DNA of 64,000 nucleotides from JBHFEI01 sp041928815 (GCF_041928815.1 NZ_JBHFEI010000011.1:119787-183786), one strand, 5' to 3'. Counted from the first letter of the stretch, positions 32,834-42,930 are shown. Numbers and translations are program-made. Notes: generated by a model not told the origin, from the sequence alone.

Positions 32834-33805
32834 TCAGTTCATCTCCGAATAGGCGCCGCTCCAGGCATGGATCTCGAAGGCGGGATAGGGGTCGGCAAGC
32901 GCCTGCTGGAAGGCGGCCTTGACCTCGGCGGTGGCAGCCTCGTCGATTTCCCGAAGTTTCTCCTCGCCGATCTCGGCCTTCAGCGCATTGAAGGCGACGG
33001 TGATCGGGTCGCGCGCCTTCCAGCCGGCCACTTCCTCGGCCGACTGGTAGCCGCCCATGTCGGAGGTGGAGAAGCCTTCCAACCGATAGGTCTTCGCCTC
33101 GATCATGCCGGGGCCTTCGCCACGGCGGGCGCGCTCGACCATCTCGCCGACGGCGCGATAGACGGCGACCGTGTCGTTGCCGTCGACGATCTCGCCGGGA
33201 ATGCCATAGCCGGCGGCGCGGATCGCCAGATCCTTCACCGGCGACTGCACCGAAGAGGGGACCGTCAGGCCGTACATATTGTGTTCGAGGATGAAGACGA
33301 CCGGCAGCTTCCACAGTGCCGCCATGTTCATCGATTCGTGACAAATGCCGGTCTGCGCCGCGCCATCGCCGAAGAAGCAGACGGCGACGTCGCCCTTGCC
33401 GAGCACCTGCAGCGACAGCGCCATGCCGGTCGCCGCCGGGATGCTGCCGCCGACGATGGCATTGCCGCCCATCACGCCCTTTTCCGCGTCCGCGATCAGC
33501 ATGTGGCCGGCTCGGCCGCCGCAGGCGCCGGTCTCGCGGCCGAAGATCTCGGCGATGACGGCGCGCAGGTCCATGCCCTTGCCGATGTAATGGGCATGGC
33601 CGCGATGGGTGGTCGTCACCTTGTCGCCGGCGGCAAGCACGGCGGTGGCGGCGATGCCGACGCCCTCCTGCCCGTCGCAACGGTGGATCGGCCCGCGCGT
33701 GCGGCCTTCCTTGTGCAAGAGCCCGAGCCCTTCCTCCAGCCGGCGCACCACGATCATCTTGCGGTACATCTCGACCTGCTCGTCGATCGACGGTGAATTC
33801 CTCAT
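32834..33805 (-). CDS. 2-oxo acid / acetoin dehydrogenase E1 alpha subunit
   Basis: Alpha subunit of the thiamine-diphosphate dehydrogenase, 323 residues. The TPP motif is clear (CFFGDGAAQTGICHESMNMA followed by ALWKLPVVFILEHN). HRGHAHYIGKGMDLRAVIAE and GRAGHMLIADAEKGVMGG are conserved E1alpha blocks. I start at 33805 behind a GGGGG. An ATG seven codons upstream (33826) lacks a ribosome site. The promoter carries the shared AGTGTCGACA-N7-ATGCA element. A LysR gene lies 72 bases upstream on the same strand. Confidence 0.93.
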   Translation of the reverse strand: MRNSPSIDEQVEMYRKMIVVRRLEEGLGLLHKEGRTRGPIHRCDGQEGVGIAATAVLAAGDKVTTTHRGHAHYIGKGMDLRAVIAEIFGRETGACGGRAGHMLIADAEKGVMGGNAIVGGSIPAATGMALSLQVLGKGDVAVCFFGDGAAQTGICHESMNMAALWKLPVVFILEHNMYGLTVPSSVQSPVKDLAIRAAGYGIPGEIVDGNDTVAVYRAVGEMVERARRGEGPGMIEAKTYRLEGFSTSDMGGYQSAEEVAGWKARDPITVAFNALKAEIGEEKLREIDEAATAEVKAAFQQALADPYPAFEIHAWSGAYSEMN

Positions 33806-33845
33806 CGCGCGCCCCCTGCTTGACATGCACGGAGCCTAGCATCTG

Positions 33846-33866
33846 CATTCACAACTGTCGACACTA
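33846..33866 (-). promoter_or_regulatory. Shared operator element, copy 2 (E1/E2 operon)
   Basis: On the minus strand AGTGTCGACA, 7 bases, ATGCA, identical in wording and spacing to the copy at 30432-30457. The palindromic core TGTCGACA is at 33856-33863. It fits the GT-xx-AC half-site style of FCD-type GntR regulators, but the LysR next door is equally possible. Confidence 0.65.
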
Positions 33867-33877
33867 AAATGGCCGCG

Positions 33878-34786
33878 TCAGGCATTGGTTCCGGGAAGGC
33901 CGAAGGCCTGCTGGAAATAGCTGCGGAAGGCGCGCATCGCCGGGGTAAAGGCGGAGCTCGCCCGCCAGGCGAGCCCGACATCCATCGACGGCACCGGGTC
34001 CTTTACCGTCAGCGTCTCGATGCGCCGGCCTTCGAGCGACCAGGGCCGGTGCACCATGTCGGAGAGGATGGCGACGCCGAGATTGTTGGCGACCATCGAA
34101 CGCACGGCTTCGATCGAGGAGGTGCGCAGCATGACGCGCGGCTGGTAGGGGGTGGTGCTCCAGTATTTCAGCGCGCTGTGGGCGGCCTCGTCGACGGTGA
34201 GCATGATATAGGGCTCCTCCGCCACCTCCTTCAGGCCGACATGGCCGAGCTTCGACAGGCGATGGCCGGCCGGAAGCCAGAGGCGGCGCACCGAGCTCAT
34301 CAGCGTCTCCGTCGACAGCGCCGGATTGAGGATGTTGGAGGTGAGCAGCACCGACATGTCGTAGCGGTTGGAGAGCAGCCCCTCCTCGATCGCCTCGCGA
34401 TTGACCTCGTAGAGCTGCAGCCTCAGCTTCGGGTAGAGCCGGCGCAGGCGCTCGACATGCAGCGGCAGGAAATAGCCCATGACCGTATAGGTGGCGGCGA
34501 TCGTCAGCTCGCCCTCGACGTCGCTGGAGACGAGGTTGAGATGGGTCGCCTCGTCGACCTTGGCGAGGATCTCGTAGGCATGCGACAGGAACTGCCGCCC
34601 GCCCGCCGTCAGTTCCATGCCCTGCGGCGTGCGGTTGAAGAGGGCGATGCCGACGTCCTGCTCCAGTTCCTTGATCGCCGTCGTCACCGCCGACTGCGAG
34701 ATCGACAGGGAGACGGCGGCATAGGAGATCTGGCCCTGCTCGGCGGTGGCGACGAAATAGCGAAGCTGGCGCAGGCTGAAGGACAT
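33878..34786 (-). CDS. LysR-family transcriptional regulator
   Basis: Regulator of 302 residues. The N-terminal winged helix-turn-helix is classical (LRQLRYFVATAEQGQISYAA and SLSISQSAVTTAIKELEQDV), followed by a substrate-binding-like effector domain with VNREAIEEGLLSNRYDMSVL. It lies between the E1/E2 operon (same strand) and the divergent pxpA operon. A TTTCTG-CC-CAGAAA inverted repeat is in the gap to pxpA. It could control either side. The effector is unknown. Confidence 0.92.
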   Translation of the reverse strand: MSFSLRQLRYFVATAEQGQISYAAVSLSISQSAVTTAIKELEQDVGIALFNRTPQGMELTAGGRQFLSHAYEILAKVDEATHLNLVSSDVEGELTIAATYTVMGYFLPLHVERLRRLYPKLRLQLYEVNREAIEEGLLSNRYDMSVLLTSNILNPALSTETLMSSVRRLWLPAGHRLSKLGHVGLKEVAEEPYIMLTVDEAAHSALKYWSTTPYQPRVMLRTSSIEAVRSMVANNLGVAILSDMVHRPWSLEGRRIETLTVKDPVPSMDVGLAWRASSAFTPAMRAFRSYFQQAFGLPGTNA

Positions 34787-34908
34787 AGAAGCTCCCTTCC
34801 GATTTTCAGAATTGCGAACGGAAGAATCCGAAGAACCACCATACGCCTGATCAGATCAACGGCGATCTCAACCTATGTCCTGCATAAATATTTGTTTTAG
34901 AAAGGTAA

Positions 34909-34922
34909 TTTCTGCCCAGAAA
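34909..34922. promoter_or_regulatory. Inverted repeat between LysR and pxpA (putative operator)
   Basis: TTTCTG-CC-CAGAAA, perfect 6-base arms, in an AT-rich divergent promoter region (34787-35032). Placed 123 bases upstream of lysR and 111 bases upstream of pxpA, it is a candidate binding site for the LysR protein. Confidence 0.45.
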
Positions 34923-35032
34923 CTGGACACCGTCATCTGATTTTTCGATATTCAATCATCAAAAAATGAATTTTTCAAACGCGATCTTTCGTCCTACCGT
35001 TCGTGAAAGCTGAAGTCGGGAGAACGGGCATC

Positions 35033-35806
35033 GTGAAGACAGCCGTCGATATCAACTGCGACATGGGCGAGGCCTTCGGCCGCTGGCGGATCGGCGATGC
35101 CAGCGACGCGGATCTGATGGCCGAGATCAGCTCGGCCAACATCGCCACCGGCTTCCATGCCGGCGACCCGAACCTGATCGACGAGACCGTCCGGCTCGCC
35201 TGCTCGCACGGCGTCGGCATCGGCGCCCATCCGGGCTACAACGACCTGCAGGGCTTCGGCCGGCGCAAGATCCTCGGCACGGCGAGCGAGCTCGTCAACG
35301 ACATCGTCTACCAGGTCGGGGCGCTCAGGGAGTTCGCCCGCCGCCACGGCGCGTCGCTCCAGCATGTCAAGCCGCATGGGGCGCTCTACATGGAGATGGC
35401 CGGCAATCCCGAGCTTGCCCGGCTCTTCGTCGACTACATGCGCAAGACCGCGCCGAACGCGGCGATCTTCTGCATGGGCGGCTCGGTCACCGATCAGGTG
35501 GCGCGCGAGGCCGGCCACCCGGTGATCCGCGAATTCTACGCCGACCGCGACTATGACGACAGCGGCTCGATCGTCTTCGTGCGCGATGCCGGCCGCCCCG
35601 ATCCGGCGGCGATCGCGAAGAAGGTGCTGCGCGCCTGTACCGAAGGCCGGGTGCGCACCGTCGCCGGAAACGACATCGACATCGCCTTCGAATCGATCTG
35701 CTTCCATTCCGACACGCTCGGCGCCCATGACATCGTCAAGACGATGCGCAAGGCCCTGATCGAGGCCGGCATCCGCATCGTCCCCGCCTCTGAACTCATC
35801 GCCTGA
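35033..35806 (+). CDS. pxpA: 5-oxoprolinase subunit PxpA (LamB/YcsF family)
   Basis: Subunit of the ATP-dependent bacterial 5-oxoprolinase, 257 residues. The start is a GTG at 35033 behind GGGAGA, giving MKTAVDINCDMGEAFGRWRI, the exact family opening; an upstream GTG at 35003 has no site. Other marks are ISSANIATGFHAGDP, GVGIGAHPGYNDLQGFGRR and HVKPHGALY, the conserved Asp/His residues of the LamB/YcsF fold. It heads an operon with a biotin carrier protein, biotin carboxylase, pxpB and pxpC. Confidence 0.95.
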   Translation: MKTAVDINCDMGEAFGRWRIGDASDADLMAEISSANIATGFHAGDPNLIDETVRLACSHGVGIGAHPGYNDLQGFGRRKILGTASELVNDIVYQVGALREFARRHGASLQHVKPHGALYMEMAGNPELARLFVDYMRKTAPNAAIFCMGGSVTDQVAREAGHPVIREFYADRDYDDSGSIVFVRDAGRPDPAAIAKKVLRACTEGRVRTVAGNDIDIAFESICFHSDTLGAHDIVKTMRKALIEAGIRIVPASELIA

Positions 35807-35827
35807 CAGACCTGACCGGAGAGATCC

Positions 35828-36066
35828 ATGAGCAGCCACGAGATCCAGTCGCCCCTTCCCGGAACCTTCTACCGCGCCTCCTCCCCGGATGTGCCGCCGT
35901 TCAAGGCGGACGGCGACCCGGTGGCCGAAGGCGACGTCATCGGCCTGATCGAGGTGATGAAGACCTTCCAGCAGGTGACGTCGACCGTCTCGGGAAGCGC
36001 CATCACCTTTACCGTCGACAACGAGGAGCCGGTGATGGCCGGCCAGGTGATCGCCGAGGTCAAGGC

Positions 36067-36070
<4 letters not shown>
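35828..36070 (+). CDS. Biotin carboxyl carrier protein, short (AccB-like)
   Basis: Free-standing biotinyl domain of 80 residues. The biotin-acceptor motif is EVMKTF with Lys45, flanked by PLPGTFYRASSPDVPPFKAD, the AccB-type opening that includes the thumb region. It lacks the N-terminal linker of fatty-acid AccB, so it is a dedicated carrier for the biotin carboxylase that follows (overlap ATGA). It depends on biotin, which fits a genome with a BioY transporter, but the link is general. Confidence 0.92.
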
Positions 36071-37451
<1,381 letters not shown>

Positions 37452-37452
<1 letters not shown>

Positions 37453-38327
37453 TGCCCGCACGCTACACGTTCGGCGGCGACGAACATCTGTTCGTCGAAT
37501 GCAGCGACGAGATGTCGCTCGACGCCTTCTTCACGTCCCTGTCGATGGCGACGGGCGTGCGCGAGAGCGCGATCACCGGCGTCACCGAGATCTGCCCGGC
37601 CAACGCCTCCTTCCAGGTGAAGTTCGATCCGGACGTCATTTCCCCCGACGACATCCTGCGCGAGGTGAAGGCGATCGAGGGCGCGGCGGAAAAGGCGGAA
37701 CCCGTCATCAGGACCCGCATCGTCGAGATCCCCGTCTTCTACAACGATCCCTGGACCCATGAAACGCTGATGCGTTTTCGCGAGCGGCATCAGGATCCCT
37801 CCGGCACCGATCTCGACTATGCGGCGCGGGTGAACTCCTACGACACGGTCAAGGATTTCATCGCCGCCCATTCCGGCTCGCCCTGGTTCGTCTCGATGGT
37901 CGGCTTCGTCGCGGGCCTGCCCTTCATGTACCAGATGGTCGAGCGCCAGCGGCAGATCGAGGTGCCGAAATACCTGCGCCCCCGCACGGACACGCCGAAA
38001 CTGACGGTCGGCCATGGCGGCTGCTTCGGCTGCATCTATTCCGTGCGCGGCGCAGGCGGCTACCAGATGTTCGGCATCACGCCGATGCCGATCTTCGACC
38101 CGACGCAGACGACCTCGTATTTGCGCGACTTCATGGTGTTCTTCCGCCCCGGCGACATCGTCACCTTCAAGCCGGTCGATCGCGACGGCTACGACCAGGC
38201 GGTGGAGGAGGTCGACAAGGGCCTGTTCGCCCCGCCGATCCGCGAGGTGACCTTCGACCTGCGCGACTTCAAGAAGGACATCGACGGCTACAACGCCAAG
38301 CTGGAGGGTCTGCTCCATGGCCATTAA
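37452..38327 (+). CDS. pxpB: 5-oxoprolinase subunit PxpB (KipI/allophanate hydrolase subunit 1 family)
   Basis: Protein of 291 residues of the cyclophilin-like KipI family. Conserved parts are EIPVFYNDPWTHETLMRFRE, then SGSPWFVSMVGFVAGLPFMY and PKYLRPRTDTPKLTVGHGGC. The last third has FRPGDIVTFKPVDRDGYDQA. It is longer than plain KipI (about 240) because of an N-terminal and a C-terminal extension, which brings it near the CT-domain subunits of urea carboxylase. The start ATG overlaps the biotin carboxylase stop by one base. Confidence 0.9.
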
Positions 38328-39288
38328 GGTTCTGCATCCGGGTCTTTCCACCACCGTCCAGGATCTCGGAAGGCCCGGCTATTTCCATCTCGGCATCCCG
38401 CTCGGCGGGGCGATGGACCGGCTGGCGCTGCGCGCCGCCAACCTGCTCGTCGGCAATGACGAGGGTGCGGCCGGTCTCGAAGCCGTGTTCATGGGGCCGA
38501 AGCTCGAATTCACCGCGGATGCGCTGGTCGCCGTCACCGGCGCCGACATGCCGCCCCGCGTCGACGGCGAGGTCCAGCCCGGCTGGACGGCCTTTGCCGT
38601 CAAGGCGGGGCAGGTGCTCACCTTTGACACGCTGAAATCGGGCGCCCGCATCCTGATCGCCGTCTCCGGCGGCATCGACGTGCCGCTCGCGCTCGGCAGC
38701 CGCTCGACCTATCCGATCGGCGCGCTCGGCGGCTTCCACGGCCGGGCGATCGCCGCCGGCGACGAACTGCCGGTCGGCGAGGGCAGCCTTGCCGGCGCGG
38801 GCCGGACGGTGGCGGAAGACTTCCGCCGCGGCCCCGGCAAGCCGGCCGAACTGCGCGTCCTTCCCGGCCTCTACTGGGACCGGCTGACGGAGGAGGCCAA
38901 GGACACCTTCTTCGCCGACACCTGGAAGGTGGCGCCGGAGGCCGACCGCATGGGCTACCGCTTCCGCGGCGGCACGAAGATGAGCTTTGTCGAGCGCGAC
39001 CAGCCCTTCGGCGCCGGCTCCGATCCGTCGAACATCGTCGACAGCTGCTACCCCTATGGCTCGATCCAGATCCCGGGCGGCACCGAGCCGATCATCCTTC
39101 ACCGCGACGCGGTCTCGGGCGGCGGCTATTTCATGGTCGGCACGGTGATTTCGGCCGACATGGACCTGATCGGGCAATTGCAGCCGCACACGCCGACGCG
39201 CTTCCTCAAGGTGACGATGGAGGAGGCGCTGGCGGCGCGAAAGGATCGCGCCGGCCTTCTCGACCGCCTGCGCGCAAGTTTGGCTTGA
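38317..39288 (+). CDS. pxpC: 5-oxoprolinase subunit PxpC (KipA/allophanate hydrolase subunit 2 family)
   Basis: Protein of 323 residues. Family opening: KVLHPGLSTTVQDLGRPGYF and GIPLGGAMDRLALRAANLLV. Further marks are GARILIAVSGGIDVPLALGS, SRSTYPIGALGGFHGRAI and DSCYPYGSIQIPGGTEPIIL. It overlaps pxpB by 11 bases, which implies a stable PxpBC complex as in the family. Last gene of the operon; the convergent double-domain GntR gene follows after 16 bases. Confidence 0.93.
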   Translation: MAIKVLHPGLSTTVQDLGRPGYFHLGIPLGGAMDRLALRAANLLVGNDEGAAGLEAVFMGPKLEFTADALVAVTGADMPPRVDGEVQPGWTAFAVKAGQVLTFDTLKSGARILIAVSGGIDVPLALGSRSTYPIGALGGFHGRAIAAGDELPVGEGSLAGAGRTVAEDFRRGPGKPAELRVLPGLYWDRLTEEAKDTFFADTWKVAPEADRMGYRFRGGTKMSFVERDQPFGAGSDPSNIVDSCYPYGSIQIPGGTEPIILHRDAVSGGGYFMVGTVISADMDLIGQLQPHTPTRFLKVTMEEALAARKDRAGLLDRLRASLA

Positions 39289-39304
39289 GATGACAGCGGC
39301 CGGG

Positions 39305-40312
39305 CTATTCGACGCGGGTCAGATAGCCGGCCGTGACCGAGGGGCCGGGAATGATCGCCACGATCTTCATCTGGGCGATCATGCGGCGCATCGAGGCATC
39401 GAGATGGGCCTCCAGCATGGCGGCGGCGGCCTTGATCGCGCCGCGCATCATCAGTTCGGCGACAAGGCGCATCTCGGTGATCGCGGTCATGTCGTCGGGA
39501 AGCCCCAGATGGCGCAGCAGCCGCTCCGCGGCGCCGAGCGGCAGAAGGTTCTTGCGCACGAGCTCGCGCAGTTTCTCGTTGGCGCCGCCGAGCACGCAGG
39601 CCTCGATCATCTCGCCCTGCAGTTCCTGCAGGTTTTCGAGATCCTCGCCGGCCGCCGCCGCCTCCAGCGCCGCGAGACGCGCGAAGAAGGCGGCAAGGCG
39701 CGCCCGGTCGAGGCGGGCCGTCGCCGCCAGCAGCGCCGCCGGCTCCAGCATGCGCCTGAGGCCGAAATGATCCTTGATCGTCTGCGCGGTGAGCGGCCCG
39801 GCGATCCAGTGCGAGCTCTGGTTCTTGCGCACCAGGCCGCGCTCCTGCAGCCGCGACAGCACGTCGCGCACCACCGTGCGGCTGACGTTGAAATGCTCGG
39901 CGAGCTCCATCTCGATGATGCGGTATTCGCCGAAGACGACGCAGCCGGCGACGTCGTTCTCGACCGTGGTGTAGATGCGCTCCCAGGACGAGCGGCTCTG
40001 CAGCGCCTCGTCGGCATGCTGCGGGATGACGAGCCCGAAGGCCTTGATGTCGGTGCGGTTGGCGACGATCCCGGCATCCTCAGGGCCGACGAGGAAGCCG
40101 CGCCCCTGGAAGCGGTGCACGAGCCCCTCCGCCTCCAGCGCCAGCAGCGCGCGCTGCACCGGCGCGCGCGAGGTCTGCAGGATGTCGGCGATCGGCCCCT
40201 CGAGCAGCACCAGGCCGGGCGGCAGCATGCCGGCGACGATGTTTTCCCTCAAAATATGTTCGGCGATCTCGTAGCGTCGCCGCGCATTCTGGCCGGTGCC
40301 GTTCTTCATCAT
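39305..40312 (-). CDS. GntR-family regulator with two winged-helix domains and one FCD domain
   Basis: Regulator of about 335 residues, larger than usual FCD members (about 230). A first GntR-type DNA-binding domain occupies about residues 14-77 (IAEHILRENIVAGMLPPGLV and RAPVQRALLALEAEGLVHRF), and a second about 110-170 (MELAEHFNVSRTVVRDVLSR, LQERGLVRK). The FCD ligand domain follows (RRMLEPAALLAATARLDRAR). The ATG pair at 40309-40312 is preceded by GCAGG; the frame before it is shadow. It lies between pxpC and the imide cluster, with a motif shared between its own promoter and that of the cluster. Confidence 0.85.
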   Translation of the reverse strand: MMKNGTGQNARRRYEIAEHILRENIVAGMLPPGLVLLEGPIADILQTSRAPVQRALLALEAEGLVHRFQGRGFLVGPEDAGIVANRTDIKAFGLVIPQHADEALQSRSSWERIYTTVENDVAGCVVFGEYRIIEMELAEHFNVSRTVVRDVLSRLQERGLVRKNQSSHWIAGPLTAQTIKDHFGLRRMLEPAALLAATARLDRARLAAFFARLAALEAAAAGEDLENLQELQGEMIEACVLGGANEKLRELVRKNLLPLGAAERLLRHLGLPDDMTAITEMRLVAELMMRGAIKAAAAMLEAHLDASMRRMIAQMKIVAIIPGPSVTAGYLTRVE

Positions 40313-40399
40313 CCTGCACGGATCCCCCATCCGCACACCGGATGGCACACGCGGCCCCGGCCGGCGGGGCGGCCCCCGGACGACCATGTCGCGCTCAAT

Positions 40400-40416
40400 A
40401 AATGACTTTTGCATAC
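40400..40416 (-). promoter_or_regulatory. Divergent operator element near the GntR gene
   Basis: GTATGCAAAAGTCATTT on the minus strand. It matches the element at 40708-40724 at 14 of 17 positions. It lies about 90 bases upstream of the GntR start, so it may mediate autoregulation. Confidence 0.5.
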
Positions 40417-40707
40417 CAAGTTTGAGCGGAATTGTTGACCTGAAACAGGGGACATCGCAAGCGAAAATATCAGCCATGCATCAATTCGCATATGCGGGAG
40501 CGATATTGCGACGCAGCGCAGACGGAGCGATGCCTGCGAAATCGGCAGAAAACTGTCGATTTTTTTCGCAGAGAGCCTGATTTTTGACGATTCCCGCGCG
40601 GAGAGCGCACCGCCTGTCCGGTCGTGGCCTATCCGGGACGCAGACAAGCGCGTCCCCTGCCGAAAACGGCGCGTTTCGCGCCATGAACTTTTTATAAAAA
40701 GCCTATT

Positions 40708-40726
40708 GAATACAAAAATCATTTGT
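40708..40726 (+). promoter_or_regulatory. Operator element in front of the ABC cluster
   Basis: GAATACAAAAATCATTT on the plus strand, containing the inverted repeat ACAAA-N5-TTTGT (40712-40726). It is paired with the minus-strand copy at 40400. Probable binding site of the double-domain GntR protein. Confidence 0.5.
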
Positions 40727-40906
40727 GTCATCACTTTCCCATGGACGACGAGAGAAGCGTCCATGAGGTGAACAACAAGAAGACGCCACGACAGGATCGG
40801 TTTCTCGCTGTGCGCGACCGCGCGCGCAGGCGCTCTCGGCTTGCTCTCCGCTTCCCGCGGACGGCGCGACGAAACGCCCTCCATGTTCGTGACGGGAGAT
40901 GGTCAG

Positions 40907-41986
40907 ATGACATCGACGGTCCTCACGCTCTCCAAGGTCACCCGCGCCTATGGCACGCTGAAGGCGCTGGACGGGCTCGATCTCGCCGTGCCGGACAATG
41001 CCTATGTCTCGCTGCTGGGCCCGAGCGGCTCGGGCAAGACGACGCTGTTGCGCGTCATTGCCGGCTTCGAGACGCCGGATGCGGGCACCGTGACCTTCAA
41101 GGGCCGCCGCGTCGAGACCGTGCCGCCGCACCGCCGCGACATCGGCTTCGTCTTCCAGAACTTCGCCCTGTTCCCGCACTTGAGCGTCGCCAGGAACGTC
41201 GCCTTCGGGCTGGAGAACCGCGAGGTGAACCCGGTCACCGATCCGAAGGTGGTCGAGGCCAAGGTGCGCGACATGATCGCGCTGGTCGGCCTCAAGGGGC
41301 TCGAGGATCGCGGCGTCACGCAGATCTCCGGCGGCCAGCGCCAGCGCGTGGCGCTCGCCCGCACGCTCGTCACCGAACCCTCGCTGGTGCTGCTCGACGA
41401 GCCGCTCGGCGCGCTCGACGCCAATCTGCGCGGCCGCATGCGCGGGGAGCTGCGCGCCATCCGCGAGCGCTGCGGCGTCACCTTCCTGCACGTCACCGGC
41501 AGCGAGACGGAAGCGCTCGCCATGGGCGATACCGTGCTGGTGCTGGATCAAGGCAGGATCGTCCAGGCCGACCGGGCGGACGCCCTCTACAACCGTCCGA
41601 ACTCGGTCGCCGTCGCCCGCTTCCTCAACTGCTACAACCTCTTCGACGGATCCGTCTCCGATGCCGGCTTCAAGGGGCCGCTCGGCACCTTCCCTCTCGG
41701 GGCCCATCGCGCTCCGGCCGGCGGCCGTCCGGGCTACGCCATCCGCTACGACCGCATCGACGTGCGCCCGGAAGGGGCGGGCGTCGCCGCCGACGAGGTG
41801 GCGATCCCCGGCACCTTCATCGCCGACGAATATTCCGGCGCCGCCGTCAATTCCTTCTTCTCCCTCGAGGACGGCCGCGTCTTCGAGGTCGAGTCGCACT
41901 TGAGCCAGCATGAAGCGCCGGACTGCACGCCGCATGGCCGCTACGCGCTGGTGTGGAAGCGCGACGACGCCCTCGTCTTTGCCTGA
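40907..41986 (+). CDS. Spermidine/putrescine-type ABC transporter ATP-binding protein 1 (PotA-like)
   Basis: Importer ATPase of 359 residues. Walker A LLGPSGSGKTT, Q-loop FVFQNFALFPH, signature QISGGQRQRVALART, Walker B LVLLDEPLGALDA, and H-loop region FLHVTGSETEAL, where the usual THD/THN histidine is replaced: VTGSETE has Gly-Ser in place of His-Asp. A C-terminal TOBE-like regulatory domain follows. The start at ATG 40907 is behind GGGAG. It opens a cluster with two permeases, two SDRs and a binding protein. A second ATPase (46833) with a normal His may be the main engine. Confidence 0.88.
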   Translation: MTSTVLTLSKVTRAYGTLKALDGLDLAVPDNAYVSLLGPSGSGKTTLLRVIAGFETPDAGTVTFKGRRVETVPPHRRDIGFVFQNFALFPHLSVARNVAFGLENREVNPVTDPKVVEAKVRDMIALVGLKGLEDRGVTQISGGQRQRVALARTLVTEPSLVLLDEPLGALDANLRGRMRGELRAIRERCGVTFLHVTGSETEALAMGDTVLVLDQGRIVQADRADALYNRPNSVAVARFLNCYNLFDGSVSDAGFKGPLGTFPLGAHRAPAGGRPGYAIRYDRIDVRPEGAGVAADEVAIPGTFIADEYSGAAVNSFFSLEDGRVFEVESHLSQHEAPDCTPHGRYALVWKRDDALVFA

Positions 41987-42027
41987 TTTTTGAACGGCCT
42001 CCCCGCCGGCGGACTGGAGATTGCCCG

Positions 42028-42927
42028 ATGACGATGACCGTCACCACGACAGACACCGACGCGGCGGCGCCGCCGGTCAAAAAGGCGCGCGACAGGACGC
42101 TGTGGCTGCTCGCGCCCGGCGTCATCTGGATGCTGCTCTTCCTCGTCGCGCCGATCCTGATGATGGTCTACGTTTCCTTCTGGACGCAGACGACCTTCAA
42201 GATCGAGCCGATCCTGACGGTGAAGAGCTGGGTCACCTTCTTCACCACAGACACCTATCTCTCCGCGCTCTGGACGACGGTGCGCATCTGGCTGATCGTT
42301 CTTGCCGCCACCCTGGTGGTCGGCTACCCGACGGCGCTGTTCGTCGGCCTGTTCGTGCGCAACAAGACGCTGCAGACCGTGCTGCTCGTCTTCTGCGTCA
42401 TTCCGTTCTGGACCTCCTTCCTCATCCGCGTTCTCGCCTGGCGGCCGATGCTCGGCAAAGAGGGCGCGATCAACCTGATCCTGCAGGGCATCGGCGTCAT
42501 CGACCAGCCGATCGAGGTGCTGCTCTTCTCCGAACTCTCCGTCATCATCGGCATGACGCAGATCTACTGCGTCTTCATGGTCGGGCCGATCGCCTTCATG
42601 ATGGGCCGCATCGACCAGAGCGTCATCGAGGCGGCGCAGGATCTCGGCGCCGGCTTCTGGCGCATCTTCCGCACGATCATCCTGCCGCTCTCCATGCCGG
42701 GCGTGGTCGTCGGGGCGATCTTCGTCTCGGTCATGGTGCTCGGCGAGTTCGCCACCGCGGCAGCCTTGTCCGGCCGCAAGGTCAACCTGCTCGGCAACAT
42801 CATCGTCACCCAGGTCGGATCGCTGAAATGGGCGTTTGCCGCGGTGGTCGGCGTCGTGCTGACCATCCTGATGGGCATCGTCGTCGCCGCCCTTCTCCGG
42901 GTCGTCGATCTCAGGAAGGAGCTCTGA
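42028..42927 (+). CDS. ABC transporter permease, PotB type
   Basis: Inner-membrane subunit of 299 residues with six helices. The start ATG 42028 gives MTMTVTTTDTDAAAPPVKKA, a polar lead before WLLAPGVIWMLLFLVAPIL. The EAA coupling loop is VIEAAQDLGAGFWRIFRTII. Cytoplasmic-helix order follows PotB/PotH. Paired with the PotC-like permease 4 bases downstream. Confidence 0.92.
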   Translation: MTMTVTTTDTDAAAPPVKKARDRTLWLLAPGVIWMLLFLVAPILMMVYVSFWTQTTFKIEPILTVKSWVTFFTTDTYLSALWTTVRIWLIVLAATLVVGYPTALFVGLFVRNKTLQTVLLVFCVIPFWTSFLIRVLAWRPMLGKEGAINLILQGIGVIDQPIEVLLFSELSVIIGMTQIYCVFMVGPIAFMMGRIDQSVIEAAQDLGAGFWRIFRTIILPLSMPGVVVGAIFVSVMVLGEFATAAALSGRKVNLLGNIIVTQVGSLKWAFAAVVGVVLTILMGIVVAALLRVVDLRKEL

Positions 42928-42930
42928 GCC

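Larger units (their letters stand above)
40313..40906. other. Divergent regulatory gap between the double-HTH GntR gene and the ABC cluster
   Basis: No gene is visible in about 590 bases. The sequence is AT-richer near 40395-40470 and 40680-40740, where promoters are likely. Two related 17-base elements lie at 40400-40416 (minus) and 40708-40724 (plus). The part from 40740 to 40906 is a leader in front of the ATPase gene without a recognisable reading frame. Confidence 0.6.

Noticed and set aside
31855..33805. Calling E1alpha and E1beta a pyruvate dehydrogenase
   Set aside because: The E2 carries an alpha/beta hydrolase domain as in AcoC, and no E3 gene is linked. Acetoin-type is the closer match, with the substrate open.
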